From contig NC_080541.1 in NCBI RefSeq assembly GCF_028640845.1, forward strand, positions 179,034,502-179,098,501: a stretch of 64,000 nucleotides of DNA. The letters are read 5' to 3'. The notes below the pieces were generated by a model, which worked only from the letters and a program-made list of their open reading frames with translations, searched no databases and had not been told where the DNA came from. Of the stretch, positions 1-12,262 are shown in pieces (the first letter of the stretch is position 1; each line of letters opens with the position of its first letter). This stretch comes from Ahaetulla prasina. Taxonomy: Eukaryota; Chordata; Lepidosauria; Squamata; Colubridae. Both the position numbers and the translations under genes were made by a program.

Positions 1-1952
1 ATAATGTTGGGGACAGGGACATCCTTGTCTCGTACCAGCTTCTAATTTTATCTCTTCAGTTAATATTCCATTCACCTTCACTCTTGCACTGCTCTTTTGG
101 TACAATTTTGAAATAACATGTATAAACTTATTACCAAAGCCTAAAGCCTCCACAATTACTTTAATTGTTTCCCATTGTACAGAATCAAAAGCTTTAAAAA
201 TATCCAATGATACTATACCAATTTTATCACCATTATATTCAGCTACATCTATAATATTTAATACTCTTCTAACAATATCACTCATGTATCTACCCTTCAC
301 AAAGCCTACTTGATTATAACTTATATATCTATCTATAAATCTATTTAATCTATTACTTATAATAGCAGTAAATATCTTTGCATCCTGATTAATTAAAGAA
401 ATGGGCCGATAGGACTCAATCCTTTCTAAATCTTTATCCGGTTTAGGAATTAGGGATATCACCGTTCTATTCCATGACGAAGGTACTTCCCCACCATGTA
501 ATATTCCATTGAATAATTTTTGCAGTCTTGGTATTATTAATTCTTTAAATTCTTTATAAAACTCAACAGGTAATCCATCCTCACCTGGAGCTTTCCCTAA
601 TTTTAATTTTTGTATTATTCCATTAATCTCATCTTGTGTTATATCTTCTTCCATCAATTCCTTATATGTTTGATCAATTTTCACCACATACTTTTCTAAA
701 TAGCTTTGCAATTTTCCCCGATTAATTGGTTTCTTTGAATATAGATTCTGAAAAAAGTTTCTAACCACTTCACATTTCTCTAATTTTTTATAACATCTTA
801 TACCTCTATCATCTATCAAAACTCCAATTTCTCTCTTCTCTCTTTTATCTTTCGCCATCTTTGCCAATAATTTAGAATTTCTATTACTAAATTCAAAAAA
901 ATTCCTATTTAAAATCTCAAATTTCTTTTACTAACTCTGTATCTTCTTCTATCATTTTATTTCTTAACATATTAAGCTCCTGAAGAATTTTTTTTCTTTA
1001 GTAAGCAAAATTGATTTTCCAATTCTTTAATCTTATTTTATCTCTTTCCATTTTAATTTTATAATTTTTATATTTCCTACTTGATAATTTAATACTCTCC
1101 TCTAAACACCGCTTTCATCGCATCCCAAACAATTTCAAATTTAACCTCCCGTTATCATTTAATCTCCAACTTTCTCCAATTTTTAAGTATCCATTTTTAT
1201 CCTTTTCATTTTTATACAATTTCGTCATATCTCCAATAGCTTCTTTTTTCTCAAAATTAAAATCTAAGTCCACCATAACTTCTGCATGATCAGAATCTTT
1301 AAATTCCCACATCTACCTTATCCACATTATTCAACAAATCTTTAGAAAGAAAAATATAATCAATTCTAGAATATGTATTATATATCTTAGAAAAAAGTGT
1401 ATACTCTCTCAATTCCTTTAACCTCTCCACACATCAACCACGCTTTGAAGCATCCACATATTTAAAATCCCCATTTTATTTGCTCCTCCACAGCGGGTGG
1501 GATTAGTACTGTCTATTTTATCTCTGATTAATTAAAATCCCCAGCCACAATTACTTTCCCTACACTTTCATTCTCCAAAATTTTGTTATTTTTCAAGAAA
1601 TTCTCTTTGTTTTCATTCGGTAAATATAAATTAACAAGTGTCACTTTTTCCTCATTAAGGTTTCCAACAATTATTACATATCTTCCATCTTCATCCAAAA
1701 TTACCTTATGTTTTTCAAAGTACACCCTATCTCATATCAGTGTTGCAACTCCTCTAGCTTTTGAAGTTCCAAATGCTTTTCATATATTTGCATACCTTTT
1801 ATATACATTCTATTTGAATCTTCAGATTTCTGATGGGTTTCTTGTAAAATAAAATGTCTGGTAAATCCTTTTAATCTTAAGCTCCAATCTTCTTCTTTTA
1901 ATCTGATTCCTGTACCCTTCACATTCCATGACATTATTTTTATAACTCCCAT
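1..1952 (-). pseudogene. L1 ORF2 fragment (left arm): endonuclease and part of RT
   Basis: The endonuclease start (SWNVKG, then LQETH with the catalytic Glu) is at 1952-1737. A second piece (1725-1528) contains VIVAGDFN. A third piece (1312-1115) begins near SDHAEVMVDLDF, the catalytic His block. The RT region from about 930 to 1 mirrors the right-arm RT up to the RQGCPLSP block but has no long open frame. At least three frame breaks are visible. The stretch matching right-arm 4384-4413 is intact here (KVTLVNLYLPNE), so this arm keeps the ancestral version of that patch. Confidence 0.85.
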
Positions 1953-2552
1953 TTAAAATATAAATTTTTTAATCCTATCCCCGCATCTTCCTTTCTGTGC
2001 CCCCCACCACCCGACATTAAACTACCATATAAACAACAATAAGAAAACAGAAAAAACAAAACAAAACAAACAATAAAATACAAACAATCTTCTTCCCCAC
2101 ATCCTCATCGGTTTCGCCTCTATAAAGAGAATGGGGAGAGGGACGTGCCAATGCCGGGCACTTCTTTCGGGCTGTCTATTTAAATTCATCACTCAAAAAA
2201 GATAGCGATGACCGCATTCAGCTTCATATTTTCCAAGACTCTTATCTGCTTCTTCTCCTACTGTATCCTCACGACTCTTCTTCTGTTCAACCAACACAGG
2301 TGATATTTCTTTCCTCTTTAACCCTTTAGAGTCTTGCCTCCAATAGCCCCTTTTTCTTCTTCTGAGATTGATGTTTCCACGCATGTTCCACCCATCTGAA
2401 GCATTTGATCTTTTATCTCCATTGAATCCTCCATCTCAATCAGTCCAAGCTCCGTAAATATAATAATGCATCTATATCTGGGGTGATTGTACGCATCCTT
2501 CCTTTATAAAAATTTCAATTGTTGTGGTGGCCTCCAATTGTATTTAATTCCA

Positions 2553-2999
2553 TTATCTCTCAAAACTTTTGTAATTGGTTTTAAAAATCTCCATGCCCTT
2601 TCTTCTCTTGATATATCCGGAAGACTTGAATAGTCTTCCTTCAAACTTCAAAGCATCTCCCAACTCTCTTAACTTGGCCATAACTTCCAACTTATCACCA
2701 AGATTTGCGAACCTGACAAGCACATTCCTGTTAGAACCATTTTGCCTTCTATATCCAATTCTAAAAACGCTTGCCAGGTCTGCTATTGTGAACGTAAGTT
2801 GCGTATCCAAATCATTAATCCATTTCAAAACCCGCTGTTTCAATTTATCTTCCCTTTCTTCCGAGATTCCTCTAATAATAAAATTATATTTCCTCATCTC
2901 TTCTTCCAAAAGACAAATTCTCTTATCTTGCTGCTCATTTTTATAAAATATTTTGCCAATTTGCCGATCTACTTTTGCCTCATGCACATGCAGCTGCTC
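2553..2999 (-). pseudogene. L1 ORF1 fragment (left arm)
   Basis: Truncated and frameshifted ORF1p, the RNA-binding chaperone of L1. An RRM-like stretch is recognisable (NFIIRGISEE, then VFRIGYRRQNG and NVLVRFANLGDK). The C-terminal domain is thrown out of frame near 2640 by a missing base compared with the right arm. The N-terminal coiled coil is absent because the copy stops at the palindrome axis. It cannot encode a full protein. Confidence 0.8.
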
Positions 3000-3060
3000 G
3001 GAGCAGATCCATGTACATGAGGTAAAAGTGGATCGGCAAATTGGTGAAATATTTTATAAA
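2941..3060. repeat. Axis of a ~3 kb-per-arm L1 palindrome
   Basis: GCTC at 2996-2999 and GAGC at 3001-3004 flank a single base at 3000. From there the two sides stay reverse-complementary outwards (for example TTTATAAAATATTT near 2940 and AAATATTTTATAAAA near 3047), with only point differences. There is essentially no spacer. An open frame at 2953-3501 crosses the axis, so its first ~16 residues come from the antisense of the left arm and are not real ORF1 sequence. Confidence 0.92.
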
Positions 3061-3501
3061 AATGAGCAGCAAGATAAGAGAATTTGTCACTTGGAAGAAG
3101 AGATGAGGAAATATAATTTGGTTATCCGAGGGATTTCAGAAGAAAAGGAGGATAAATTGAAACAGCGGGTTTTGAAATGGATTAATGATCTGGATACGCA
3201 ACTTACGTTTACAATAGCAGATCTGGCAAGTGTTTTTAGAATTGGATATAGAAGGCAAAATGGCTCTAACAGGAATGTGCTTGTCAGTTTCGCAAATCTT
3301 GGTGACAAGCTGGAAGTTATGGCCAAGGTGAGAGAGATGGGAGATGCTTTGAAGTTTGAAGGGAAGACTATTCAAGTCTTCCCGGATATATCAAGAGAAG
3401 AAAGGGCATGGAGATTTTTTTTTAAACCAATTACAAAAGTTTTGAGAGATAATGGAATTAAATATAATTGGAGGCCACCACAACAATTGAAATTTTTATA
3501 A
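3001..3501 (+). pseudogene. L1 ORF1 C-terminal two-thirds (right arm)
   Basis: Open frame reading E-Q-I-H-V-H-E-V-K-V from the axis to a stop at 3501. The RRM-like core (YNLVIRGISEE, FRIGYRRQNGSN, NVLVSFANLGDK) is followed by the C-terminal domain (IQVFPDISREER ... ITKVLRDNGIKYNW), matching the Transposase_22/L1 ORF1p layout. The protein family binds L1 RNA as a trimer through an N-terminal coiled coil, which is lost here at the axis. The frame is open but has no start of its own. Confidence 0.85.
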
Positions 3502-4074
3502 AGGAAGGATGCATAATTACCCCAGACATAGATGCACTATTATATTTACGGAGCTTGACTGATTGAGATGGAGGATTTAATGGAGATAAAAGATCAAATG
3601 CTTAAGATGGGTGGAACACGCGAAACATCAACCCCAGAAGAAGAAAGGCTATTGAGGGCAAGACTAAAGGGTTAAAGAGGAAAGAAATATCACCTGTGTT
3701 GGTTGAACAGAAGAAAAGTCGGAGGATACAGTAGGAGAAGAAGCAGATAAGAGTCTTGGAAAATACGGGTTTAATGCGGAGAGAGCCATCACTATCTTTT
3801 TTCTTGAGTGATGAATTTAAATAGACAGCCCGAAAGAAGTGGCCCGGACATTGGCACGTCCCCTCTCCTCCATTCTCTTTATAGAGGCGAAACCGATGAG
3901 GATGTGGGGGAAGAAGATTGTTTGTATTTTATTGTTTGTCTTGTTTTTTGTTTTGTTTTTTTGGTTTTCTTATCGTTCTTTTTATGTTAAATGTTGGTTA
4001 TATGGGAGTTTAATGTTGGGTTTTGGGCACAGAAAGGAAGATGCGGGGATAGGATTGAAAAATGTATATTTTAA

Positions 4075-7000
4075 ATGGGAGTCATAAAAATAATGTCATG
4101 GAATGTGAAGGGTACAGGGAATCAGATTAAAAGAAGAAGATTGGAATTTAAGATTAAAAGAGATTTACCAGATATTTTATTTCTACAAGAAACCCATCAG
4201 AAATCTGAAGATTCAAATAGAATGTATATAAAAGGTATGCAAATATATGAAAAAGCATTTGGAACTTCAAAAGCCAGAGGAGTTGCAACACTGATATCAG
4301 ATAGGGTGTATTTTGAAAAACATCAGGTAATTTTGGATGAGGATGGAAGATATGTAATAATTGTTGGAAATCTTAATGAGGAATAGTTCTTTGCATCCAT
4401 GCTGGTTTCTTTTGTGAAAACAAAGAGAATTTCTTGAAAAAATAACAAAAATTTTGGAGAAGGAAAGTGTAGGGAAAGTAATTGTGGCTGGGGATTTTAA
4501 TTTAAACAGAGATAAAATAGATAATACTAACCCCACCCGCTGTGGAGGAGCAAATAAAATGAGGATTTTAAATAAGTGGATGCTTCGAAACGGCGTGGTG
4601 GATGTGTGGAGAGAGGTCAAAGGAATTGAAAGAGTATATACTTTTTTCTCTAAGATATATAATACATATTCTAGAATTGATTATATTTTTCTTTCTAAAG
4701 ATTTGTTGAATAATGTGGATAAGGTAGATGTGGGAATATTTAAAGATTCTGATCATGCAGAAGTTATGGTGGATTTAGATTTTAATTTTGAGAAAAAAAG
4801 CTATTGGAGATATGAGGAGAAACTGTATAAAAATGAAAAGGATAAAAAATGGATACTTAAAAAATTGGAGGAAAGTTGGAGATTAAATGATAACGGGGAG
4901 GTTAAATTTGAAATTGTTTGGGATGCGATGAAAGCGGTGTTTAGAGGGGAGAGTATTAATTTATCAAGTAGGAAATATAAAAATTATAAAATTAAAATGG
5001 AAAGAGATAAAAATCAGATTAAAGAATTGAAAATCAATTTTGCTTACTGAAGAAAAAAATCCTTCAGGAGCTTAATATGTTAAGAAATAAAATGATAGAA
5101 GAGGATACAGAGTTGGTAAAAAGAAATTTGAGATATTTAAATAGGAATTTTTTTGAATTTAGTAACAGAAATTCTAAGTTATTGGCAAAGATGGCGAAAA
5201 ATAAAAGAGAGAAGAGAGAAATTGGAGTTTTGATAGATGACAGAGGTATAAGATGTTATAAAAAAGTAGAGAAATGTGAAGTGGTTAGAAATTTTTTTCA
5301 GAATCTATATTCAAAGAAACCAGTTAATCGGGGAAAATTACAAAGTTATTTAGAAAAATATGTGGTGAAAATTGATCAAACACATAAAGAATTGATGGAA
5401 GAAGATGAGATTAATGGAATTATACAAAAAATAAAATTAGGGAAAGCTCCAGGTGAGGATGGATTACCTGCTGAGTTCTATAAAGAATTTAAAGAATTAA
5501 TAATACCAAGATTGCAAAAATTATTTAACGGAATATTACATGATGGAGAAGTACCTTCGTCATGGAATAGAACGGTGATATCCCTAATTCCTAAGCCAGA
5601 TAAAGATTTAGAAAGGATTGAGTCCTATCGGCCCATTTCTTTAATTAATCAGGATGCAAAGATATTTACTGCTATTATAAGTAATAGATTAAATAGATTT
5701 ATAGATAGATATATAAGTTACAACCAAGTAGGTTTCGTGAAGGGTAGATACATGAGTGATATTGTTAGAAGAGTATTAAATATTATAGATGTAGCTGAAC
5801 ATAACGGCGATAAAATTGGTATAGTATCATTGGATATTTTTAAAGCTTTTGATTCTGTACAATGGGAAACTATTAAAGTAATTGTGGAGGCTTTAGGCTT
5901 TGGTAATAAGTTTATACATGTTATTTCAAAATTGTATCAAAAAAGCAGTGCAAGAGTGAAGGTGAATGGAATATTAACTGAAGAGATAAAATTAGAAGCA
6001 GGTACGAGACAAGGATGTCCCTTGTCCCCAACATTATTTTTATTGGCTATGGAAATTTTGACAAAAATGATAGAAAAGATGAAGAATTAGAAGGATATAA
6101 GGGTATAAGATAAATTTGTATGCGGATGATACTTTAATTATTTTGAAAAATGTAGAGAAAGACCTGAAAAAGATATATAAGCATTTGAAAGAATTTGAGG
6201 AAATGACAGGTCTGAAAGTAAATTGGTCAAAGTCAGAATTATTGATGGATAGTAATGGTAATGAGTGTGAGAATATGCAAGAGCAATTTGGGATAAGGAT
6301 TAAAAATACATTGAAATATTTGGGTATAGTGCTTTCACTCAAGGTTAAAGAATTGAAAAAACTTAATTATGATGTGGTGATTAATGAAATTGAGAAGAAG
6401 ATAGACAAATATAAAATGTTAAAGTTGTCTTGGTTTGGTAGAATTGCAATGTGTAAGATGATGTTGCTGCCCAAGTTTAACTTTTTATTCGAGATGCTAC
6501 GGCTAAATTTGATAGAGAAAGATATTGAAGGATATCAGAAAAAATTGGACAAATTTTGTAATGGTGGGAAAAGACCTAGATTAGTGAAGAAAATGTGGTA
6601 TCAAAATCAAAAGGAAGGTGGATTAGGAATCCCCAAATTATTTAATTATTACTGTGCGTATGGTATCCGGATAGTGGTAAAAATATTTAAAGGTGAAGAT
6701 AACTATTGGAGAGACTTAGAGTTAAGGGATATAGAGAAATTTGGATCAAGGTGGTTTTTAGATAAAGCAAACTTAAAATGTGTAATTAGAAGTTATTGGT
6801 TAAAGGGATTAAGTAAAATGTGGAATAAATTTGTTAAAATTTTAATTCCGGATATAATCTTTTTGGGGGAGACAATTGGAAATTGGCCGATTAAAAATAA
6901 TATAAAACGTAATGAAGTGATTAAAGAGGAAAATATAGAAATTATTAGAGATTGGATAAAAGTTATGGAAAATGAAAGGAGGAATAAAGAAATTATTGAA

Positions 7001-7833
7001 AAATTAGGGTTAAGTTGGTTTGAAAAAATACAGATAGAAAAATGGACAAAAAAATTAAGGGAAAATTATTCGATAAATAGATGTGAAACTGAATTTGAAT
7101 ATTTAGTATCTCAGATTATGAAAGATGAAATTGGGCTAAAGGGACTCGTTAGTAGGGTTTATAAGATTATAAACTGATGAAAAATTACAAAGTGATGAGG
7201 ACAAATTGGGAAAAAGATCTTAATATTGAAATACCAGAGTCAGATTGGAATGTGAATTGGAATAGTAGAATTATGAGAACTTTATCTATAAGGATTAAAG
7301 AGCATAATTATAAAGTTGTTTGGAAATGGTATTTGACTCCAGTAAGATTGTCACAAATGGATAAAAAAATTAGTAAAAAATGTTGGAGATGTGAGATGGA
7401 ATTGGGGATTTATGAACATATGTGGTATAAATGTGATAAGGTTAAAAAGTTTTGGCAACAATTGGAGAAAATGATTTTTGAAATGATGGGGAAAGTAATA
7501 ATATTGAGAGTGGAAACTATATTATTGTTGGCAATTAAGGAAATAGAATTAACAAAATATGAAAAAGAATTGATTAGAATTATGATTATAATAGGTAGAA
7601 TTATAATAGCTAGATATTGGAAATTAGATGTGATTTTTAGAATAGAAGAGTGGAATTCTGAAATGTGGAAATTAGCCTTAAATGATAAAATGACATGTGA
7701 TATTAAAATTAGAAGTGGTGTGTATAAAGAAGATATTTTCTGGAAGACTTGGAAACCATTCGTGGACTATGCGCTTGGAAAATTGGACGCTTCGGTACCT
7801 GTACCTCGAGAACGTGGATTTTGGCAATCATGA
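4075..7833 (+). pseudogene. L1 ORF2 (endonuclease-RT-Cys knuckle), frameshifted
   Basis: Five consecutive open pieces cover the whole protein: 4075-4386, 4454-5050, 5077-6090, 6116-7177 and 7177-7833. Endonuclease landmarks are N10 in SWNVKG, E39 in LQETH, VIVAGDFN, and SDH near 4747. RT landmarks are GKAPGEDGLPAEFY, SYRPISLIN, VSLDIFKAFDSV, RQGCPLSP and YADD (6119-6130). The C-terminal knuckle is CWRC-x8-H-x4-C (7381-7431). Breaks lie at the replaced patch (4384-4413), 5050-5077, 6090-6116 and 7177. The last three look like single-base slips, so the copy is fairly young but dead. Confidence 0.9.
4384..4413 (+). other. Non-homologous patch replacing ~33 bases of L1 ORF2
   Basis: Left-arm sequence (1600-1640, minus strand) reads through KVTLVNLYLPNE. 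In the right arm about 30 bases here do not align, and they introduce TAG immediately after NLNEE. Flanks on both sides (AATGAGGAA and TGAAAACAAAGAGAA) match the left arm exactly or nearly so. Confidence 0.75.
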
Positions 7834-7946
7834 GGATATATCCGAAGACCCAAATCTTCCTTTTTTTATGTATAGCACAAGGGTGTAATAATGTATTTTC
7901 TTTTTTGTTTGTTGGAAAAAAGTAATAAATTTTTTTTTAAAAAGTA

Positions 7947-8754
7947 AATATACAAGGTAGCATAAAAGCTTCCCTATTAGCTACAGTGGAACATCCTACA
8001 GGGACACTACTGTGTTAATTCCCAGAAATCCTGCAGACACCCTTCAACTCCCCTTATAACCCATATAAGATGAATCTGCCTGGAGGGACTCTTAGGACTC
8101 ATGCTGATATTCTACTGGGACAGCACCAACATGTCCCATCTTTGTTAAGCATGTTTTCATGATGCTGCCTTCTCCAATCAGCCACTGAAGCCATTTAGAT
8201 CTAATTTTCATCAACACATTTTTTTTTTGCTATCAGTATGATCTTAATGTGCTGTACTGACAATTGCCATACTGATCCAAATATGATCCCCTTCCCTGAA
8301 ATCACTGGGCACTAACTTCCATGGATATTTTGACTCTGGGTATAAAGGAGAGACGGGATACCTGACTTCTGCAGAGAATCCTGCTCCAGAACTACTGCAT
8401 AATGCCTGACCAGTGCTTTCCAAAACAATTTTCAGGTCTGAGATATGCAAACCTAACATCTTTTCAAAATCCAAACCTTATTTAAACAAAGACTTAGCTT
8501 TATTTATGTAGCATACGGCAATGTTACATTAGCCAGGAGAGTACAGTGCGATTTACAAAGTAGTTGTTTGGCTGCTGACAATGGCCGGTCCATTCTGTTC
8601 ACGCTCATCCATTATCCAGGGTGTACCACAGGGCAGATCTCATAAGAAATTAGTGGCATCCTGCAACAGCATCCTGGGCCTTCTCTCACCATCAATGTTG
8701 CCTTGCAGTCAGATGTCGCATCTGGGCAAGTCCAGCACTGGTAGACTATTGACA
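7947..8754. other. No gene seen
   Basis: AT-rich DNA without a convincing reading frame. The only open frame longer than 60 codons (8244-8474, minus) has no recognisable domain. Nothing clearly repetitive is seen. Confidence 0.5.
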
Positions 8755-8943
8755 TGAAACACCACCATGTTTTCCACCAAAGTGATATCTATTTATCTAC
8801 TTGCATGTAGCATGCTTTCGAAGTGCTAGATGGGCAGAACTGAGGCAAGTAACAGGAGCTCGCTCCACCACGCAGTGCTAGGACTCAAACTGCCAAAGCA
8901 AAGACCATCTCCAATGTCTAAGCCATTGAGCCACTGTGCCTCT
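8755..8943 (-). mobile_element. Sauria-type tRNA-derived SINE
   Basis: On the minus strand it begins with a tRNA-like head (CAGTGGCTCAATGGCTTAGA; B-box-like GTTTGAGTCCTAG). It continues with GAGCTCCTGTTACTT and AGCACTTCGAAAGCATG, then TGCAAGTAGATAAATAG and CACTTTGGTGGAAA. This order matches the squamate Sauria SINE consensus as I recall it; those SINEs are thought to be mobilised by BovB. The copy is moderately diverged. A degenerate TCTA-rich stretch follows (8946-8995). Confidence 0.75.
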
Positions 8944-11345
8944 ACAGATTTATCTATTAGTTTTTATCTATTATCTAATTTATCTATTACCTATTTAACA
9001 CTAGTCCTGTGTTAAACTGGGAAAGATGTTCTATTGGTAATATGTTGCTAGTTCTGTCACCATTAGCTTTGTTAGTTTTCTATTTCTTCTGCTGACAAGT
9101 TTTGTGTGGCTGTATTTATCTGCTGTTTATACCACTTTTGTTATTTTTGAAAACTGACAGGCATAACTGGTAACTTATCTGTCAACACATCCAGGATCAG
9201 TACCTTATAACTTCTGTCTTCATAATGTTTGCAGTTATTTTGTAGCGATCCTTATTGGGGAGACGGGAATTTTCAATACTTAGTTTTCATTTTGGTGGCA
9301 ATAAGTGCCTTGGGGAACATTATGGGAAAATCGTATTTGCATGATTTTGGAACTCTACCATGTATGTTTTCCATTGTGGTCCACAGCTGCTTTGGAAACA
9401 TCCAAGCATAAGGACAGAGTTATACACCTTGGTCCTTTGCTAAATTGCTGTACAAAGATAGTCAGGTCAATTGTCATTAGCAGGTGGAGATGGAGTTGCA
9501 TAGAGCAGAGAGTTTTAGGCGAAATCATTCCTGATTCATCTTGCATGCCTCAGCCACCTCTATGGCCTGTCAGTTAGAGTTCTTTGGGTTTTGTGCCCTG
9601 TCAGAAAAGTGCTAGACTCATATTCAGAAATAGCCTGACTAAAAGTGACATGCCCGAAGAACCTACATACCTGTTAGTCTGGGAACATGATGAACTAAAT
9701 AACCTGTTATTTTGAGCATGGGAAGAACAAAGCCAACTTTCCTTAATTTTTGTCACTTTAATGATGTCCTTCTTTTTATGGAAGAAACAGAATGGGCAAT
9801 GAGAGCATCCTAATTTATGCTGGCATACTTTTTTGAAGTTTAGATTTTAACTTCCACTTCAGGACAGAAAATTAGCATAGCTTTAACATAGCCAATTGCT
9901 TTTGCCCTTAATATTTGTATTTTCAAAATTGTTGATTCTTCTGCAACTAAGATTGGGGGATTAGAAATTTATGGCATTATTTTGAATGTTGTGATTTAAC
10001 TCCAACAACTTGGAAACTTATTCCTGTTATAAGTTTTATTAAATTCGTTTGCTTTTGGGAAAAATGTAAAAACTGTCACTAATAGAATCTTTGAATCTTT
10101 TGCTGTTCCACAAACACTGCAGAGATATCTACCATTTTACATCTTTTTCTGAATATCTGTGTTAGGGTGTTGTACTAATTAGTCTGGATTGATATAAATT
10201 GTCATTCCATTGTCTTAATGGCAACATATTTTTCCCTCTCCACATCAGAATATAGAATTCCTTCATGGAATGGCATGAAAACAGACACCAGTTGTTTTAT
10301 TTACCACTGATCAGCAGAGGGCAGAAACTGTTTAAGAATTTTTCTAACACTCCCCTGATTGTAGTGTTCTATCATCTGTCACTTATCTTAGCCGTTGATA
10401 ATGATAACATCCAGAGTCTGAATTGTAACATCTGCTGTAATATTTCATTTCACTAAAATAATTCATTCCTTGCTAAGTTTTTCAGTCAAATGGCTGACGG
10501 CAATGCTAAGTTTGAATCAATAATGAGAGAACTTTAAGACCCATTAATGCAGCCGTTGATCTCTTTCTCCTAGAATTCTCAGAATGATCAGGTGCTTTCA
10601 AACAGGATTCCTGGCACTATCTGTCATTGCTCTTCCACAGTTAGCTGAAAACTGAATTGCAATTGGCTGTCCATGCATCAGAGGTCCTGTGCGTTTGAAA
10701 TCCACATCTTGTTCTATTCTATACATAAAGTGGGAATAGAGTTGCCAAGCAGGCAAGCTTTCAGCACTAATTATCTCACAAAGTTCTCCTGAGATCTTTA
10801 ACATCAATAATTTCTTAACATCATTGTAATACTGCTCTCTTTCACCTTTAATTGTAGTTGCTATTATTGTTGTTACAATTCTTATTCTTATTGCCTACAT
10901 AATAGAGCTAGAATATTGCAAATATGCCTATTACTAAGTATATAAACTGAACTATAAGTCCTGTGGAGTTCATCTCAGAGCAAGGTCTAATCAAACTTTA
11001 TTGTAAATTGACATTAAGAGAATCTTGAAAGTATGAAAATACAGTTCTCTCCCATCACCTTTACAGCCCAAAAAACTAGAGAAGGTCCCTTCTTAGACCT
11101 TTCTTCTGAGGGCTGAACTGAACTGACTCTTACTTTACCATTTTCCTGGTTGTAACTCTTTTCCTGTCTCCTAGGTCATGCCCACATGCCTATAAGTTTT
11201 TAAAAAACAAAACAAAACAGAAAAATTAGATTTCTAAAATCTCCAGGAATGCTTTGCTTTGAAATAATCTATCAGTTAAAAAGGAAAAGAAAAATAGAGA
11301 CTTCTCTGATGGTCATGATGAGCTGAATGACCTTGAAGGAGCAGG
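8944..11345. other. No gene seen
   Basis: About 2.4 kb of unremarkable, AT-rich intergenic sequence. The open frames here are short and have no domain signature. No repeat family was recognised with confidence. Confidence 0.5.
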
Positions 11346-12262
11346 AATGGCATAGTGGCAGGGATCAGCAACCTGAAACTGAACACTTTGGATAAATTCA
11401 AGTATAATTGGAACAATAGACTGGAAATTAAAGTTAAGATTGTCTGCTATCATAGACAAACTGATGTAAAAGAAATTATAAAACTGGAACAAGTTTTACT
11501 GGACAAGACTGAAGCTAATTTGAATGTGGATTTAAAAATGACAAATTATAAGAATGATATAGAAAAAGATGTTACACTATCCGCTATACAAATGAAACCT
11601 GCTAATGTCTTAAGAATTAAAAGTGATATACAAATAAGAAAACATAAGAGTGACTTAGATAATTTTCTTATTTGGGATTTACAAAAGAGACTTCTTAAAG
11701 TTTCAGAGAATTTTCTGAGAAGAGACAAAGAGAAAAGGAAATCAAATTTTGGAACATAATTTAAAAGGATTAAAGTTAAAATAAAAGGGAAGGAATAATA
11801 AGTTGGTTTATTTGAGCAAAGTTAAAATATATGTGCTGCAGTTTCTAGTAACCCTTGAAGGATTTTTATTGACCAGAACCAAATGATGAGGCTTTAAGTG
11901 TTTGGAAAAAGATACTTTTTATTTTATTTTTAGAAAAAGTGGTGAGACTTTAAGAATTTCTTGATAGATAAGAGATGAGATGTGAGAAGAAGAAATCTTT
12001 TGTTGCATTCTCAGAGAATGTGATTAGTTACTGAAATTGTTTGTACTTGTGGTGACGAAGAAAAAAGTCATTTTATATCCAGCATTTCTTTTCTTTTTCT
12101 TTACAATATTCTTATTTTTTCTGTATTCTTCTATTTTTCTTTCTATTTTCTTTTCTGCAGTTTCTATCCATCTTTTTCCATTTTTTTTTAGTTTGTTGTA
12201 GTCTTTTATCTTTGTAATTGCAAATTTTATTGAAATAATTATTTTTAAAAAGAAGAGAATAA
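11346..12262 (+). mobile_element. Probable L1 remnant (ORF1-like frame plus 3' UTR)
   Basis: An open frame at 11355-11759 (134 codons) is Lys/Glu/Asp/Leu-rich and looks like a coiled coil, as in L1 ORF1p N-terminal halves. It ends EKRKSNFGT. Downstream is a T/C-rich stretch (12085-12200) closing with TTTTATTGAAATAATTATTTTTAAAAAG, which resembles the 3' end of the L1 at 28900-28945 (CTTCAATAAAATTATATTTAAAAAAG). ORF2 is missing, so this would be an internally deleted copy. The L1 call rests on resemblance only. Confidence 0.4.

Larger units (their letters stand above)
1..2999 (-). mobile_element. L1 LINE, left arm of head-to-head pair (runs off left edge)
   Basis: Read on the minus strand this is an L1 retrotransposon running from inside ORF1 (near 2999) through the ORF2 endonuclease (about 1950-1300) to the reverse transcriptase block with the RQGCP-type motif at the window edge. 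It is the mirror image of 3001-6037: base 1 pairs with about 6037. The arms differ by scattered substitutions and small indels (a few per hundred bases by eye). This arm carries more single-base indels, so its reading frames are badly broken. The 3' half of the element lies outside the window. Confidence 0.9.
3001..7946 (+). mobile_element. L1 LINE, right arm, 5'-truncated in ORF1, 3' end present
   Basis: Contains ORF1 (from the axis to 3501), an inter-ORF stretch (3502-4074), ORF2 in five frameshifted pieces (4075-7833), and a short 3' UTR ending in an AATAAA-like run followed by T and A runs near 7920-7946. It belongs to the L1 superfamily by its APE-type endonuclease at the ORF2 N-terminus, its RT with YADD, and a Cys-rich knuckle at the C-terminus. 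A target-site duplication cannot be tested because the other outer end is off-window. Confidence 0.92.

Noticed and set aside
2953..3501. A 182-codon open frame that could be read as a complete small gene
   Set aside because: Its first ~16 residues come from the antisense of the mirror-image arm. The rest is L1 ORF1; the start is a by-product of the palindrome.
8830..8945. A tRNA-like stretch that could be a tRNA gene
   Set aside because: Only box A/B-like similarity; it continues into a SINE body and cannot fold as a full tRNA.
11355..11759. A 134-codon frame considered as a host gene
   Set aside because: Low-complexity K/E/D/L composition, no upstream promoter or splice evidence, and an L1-like 3' end downstream. 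Treated as a probable L1 ORF1 relic.
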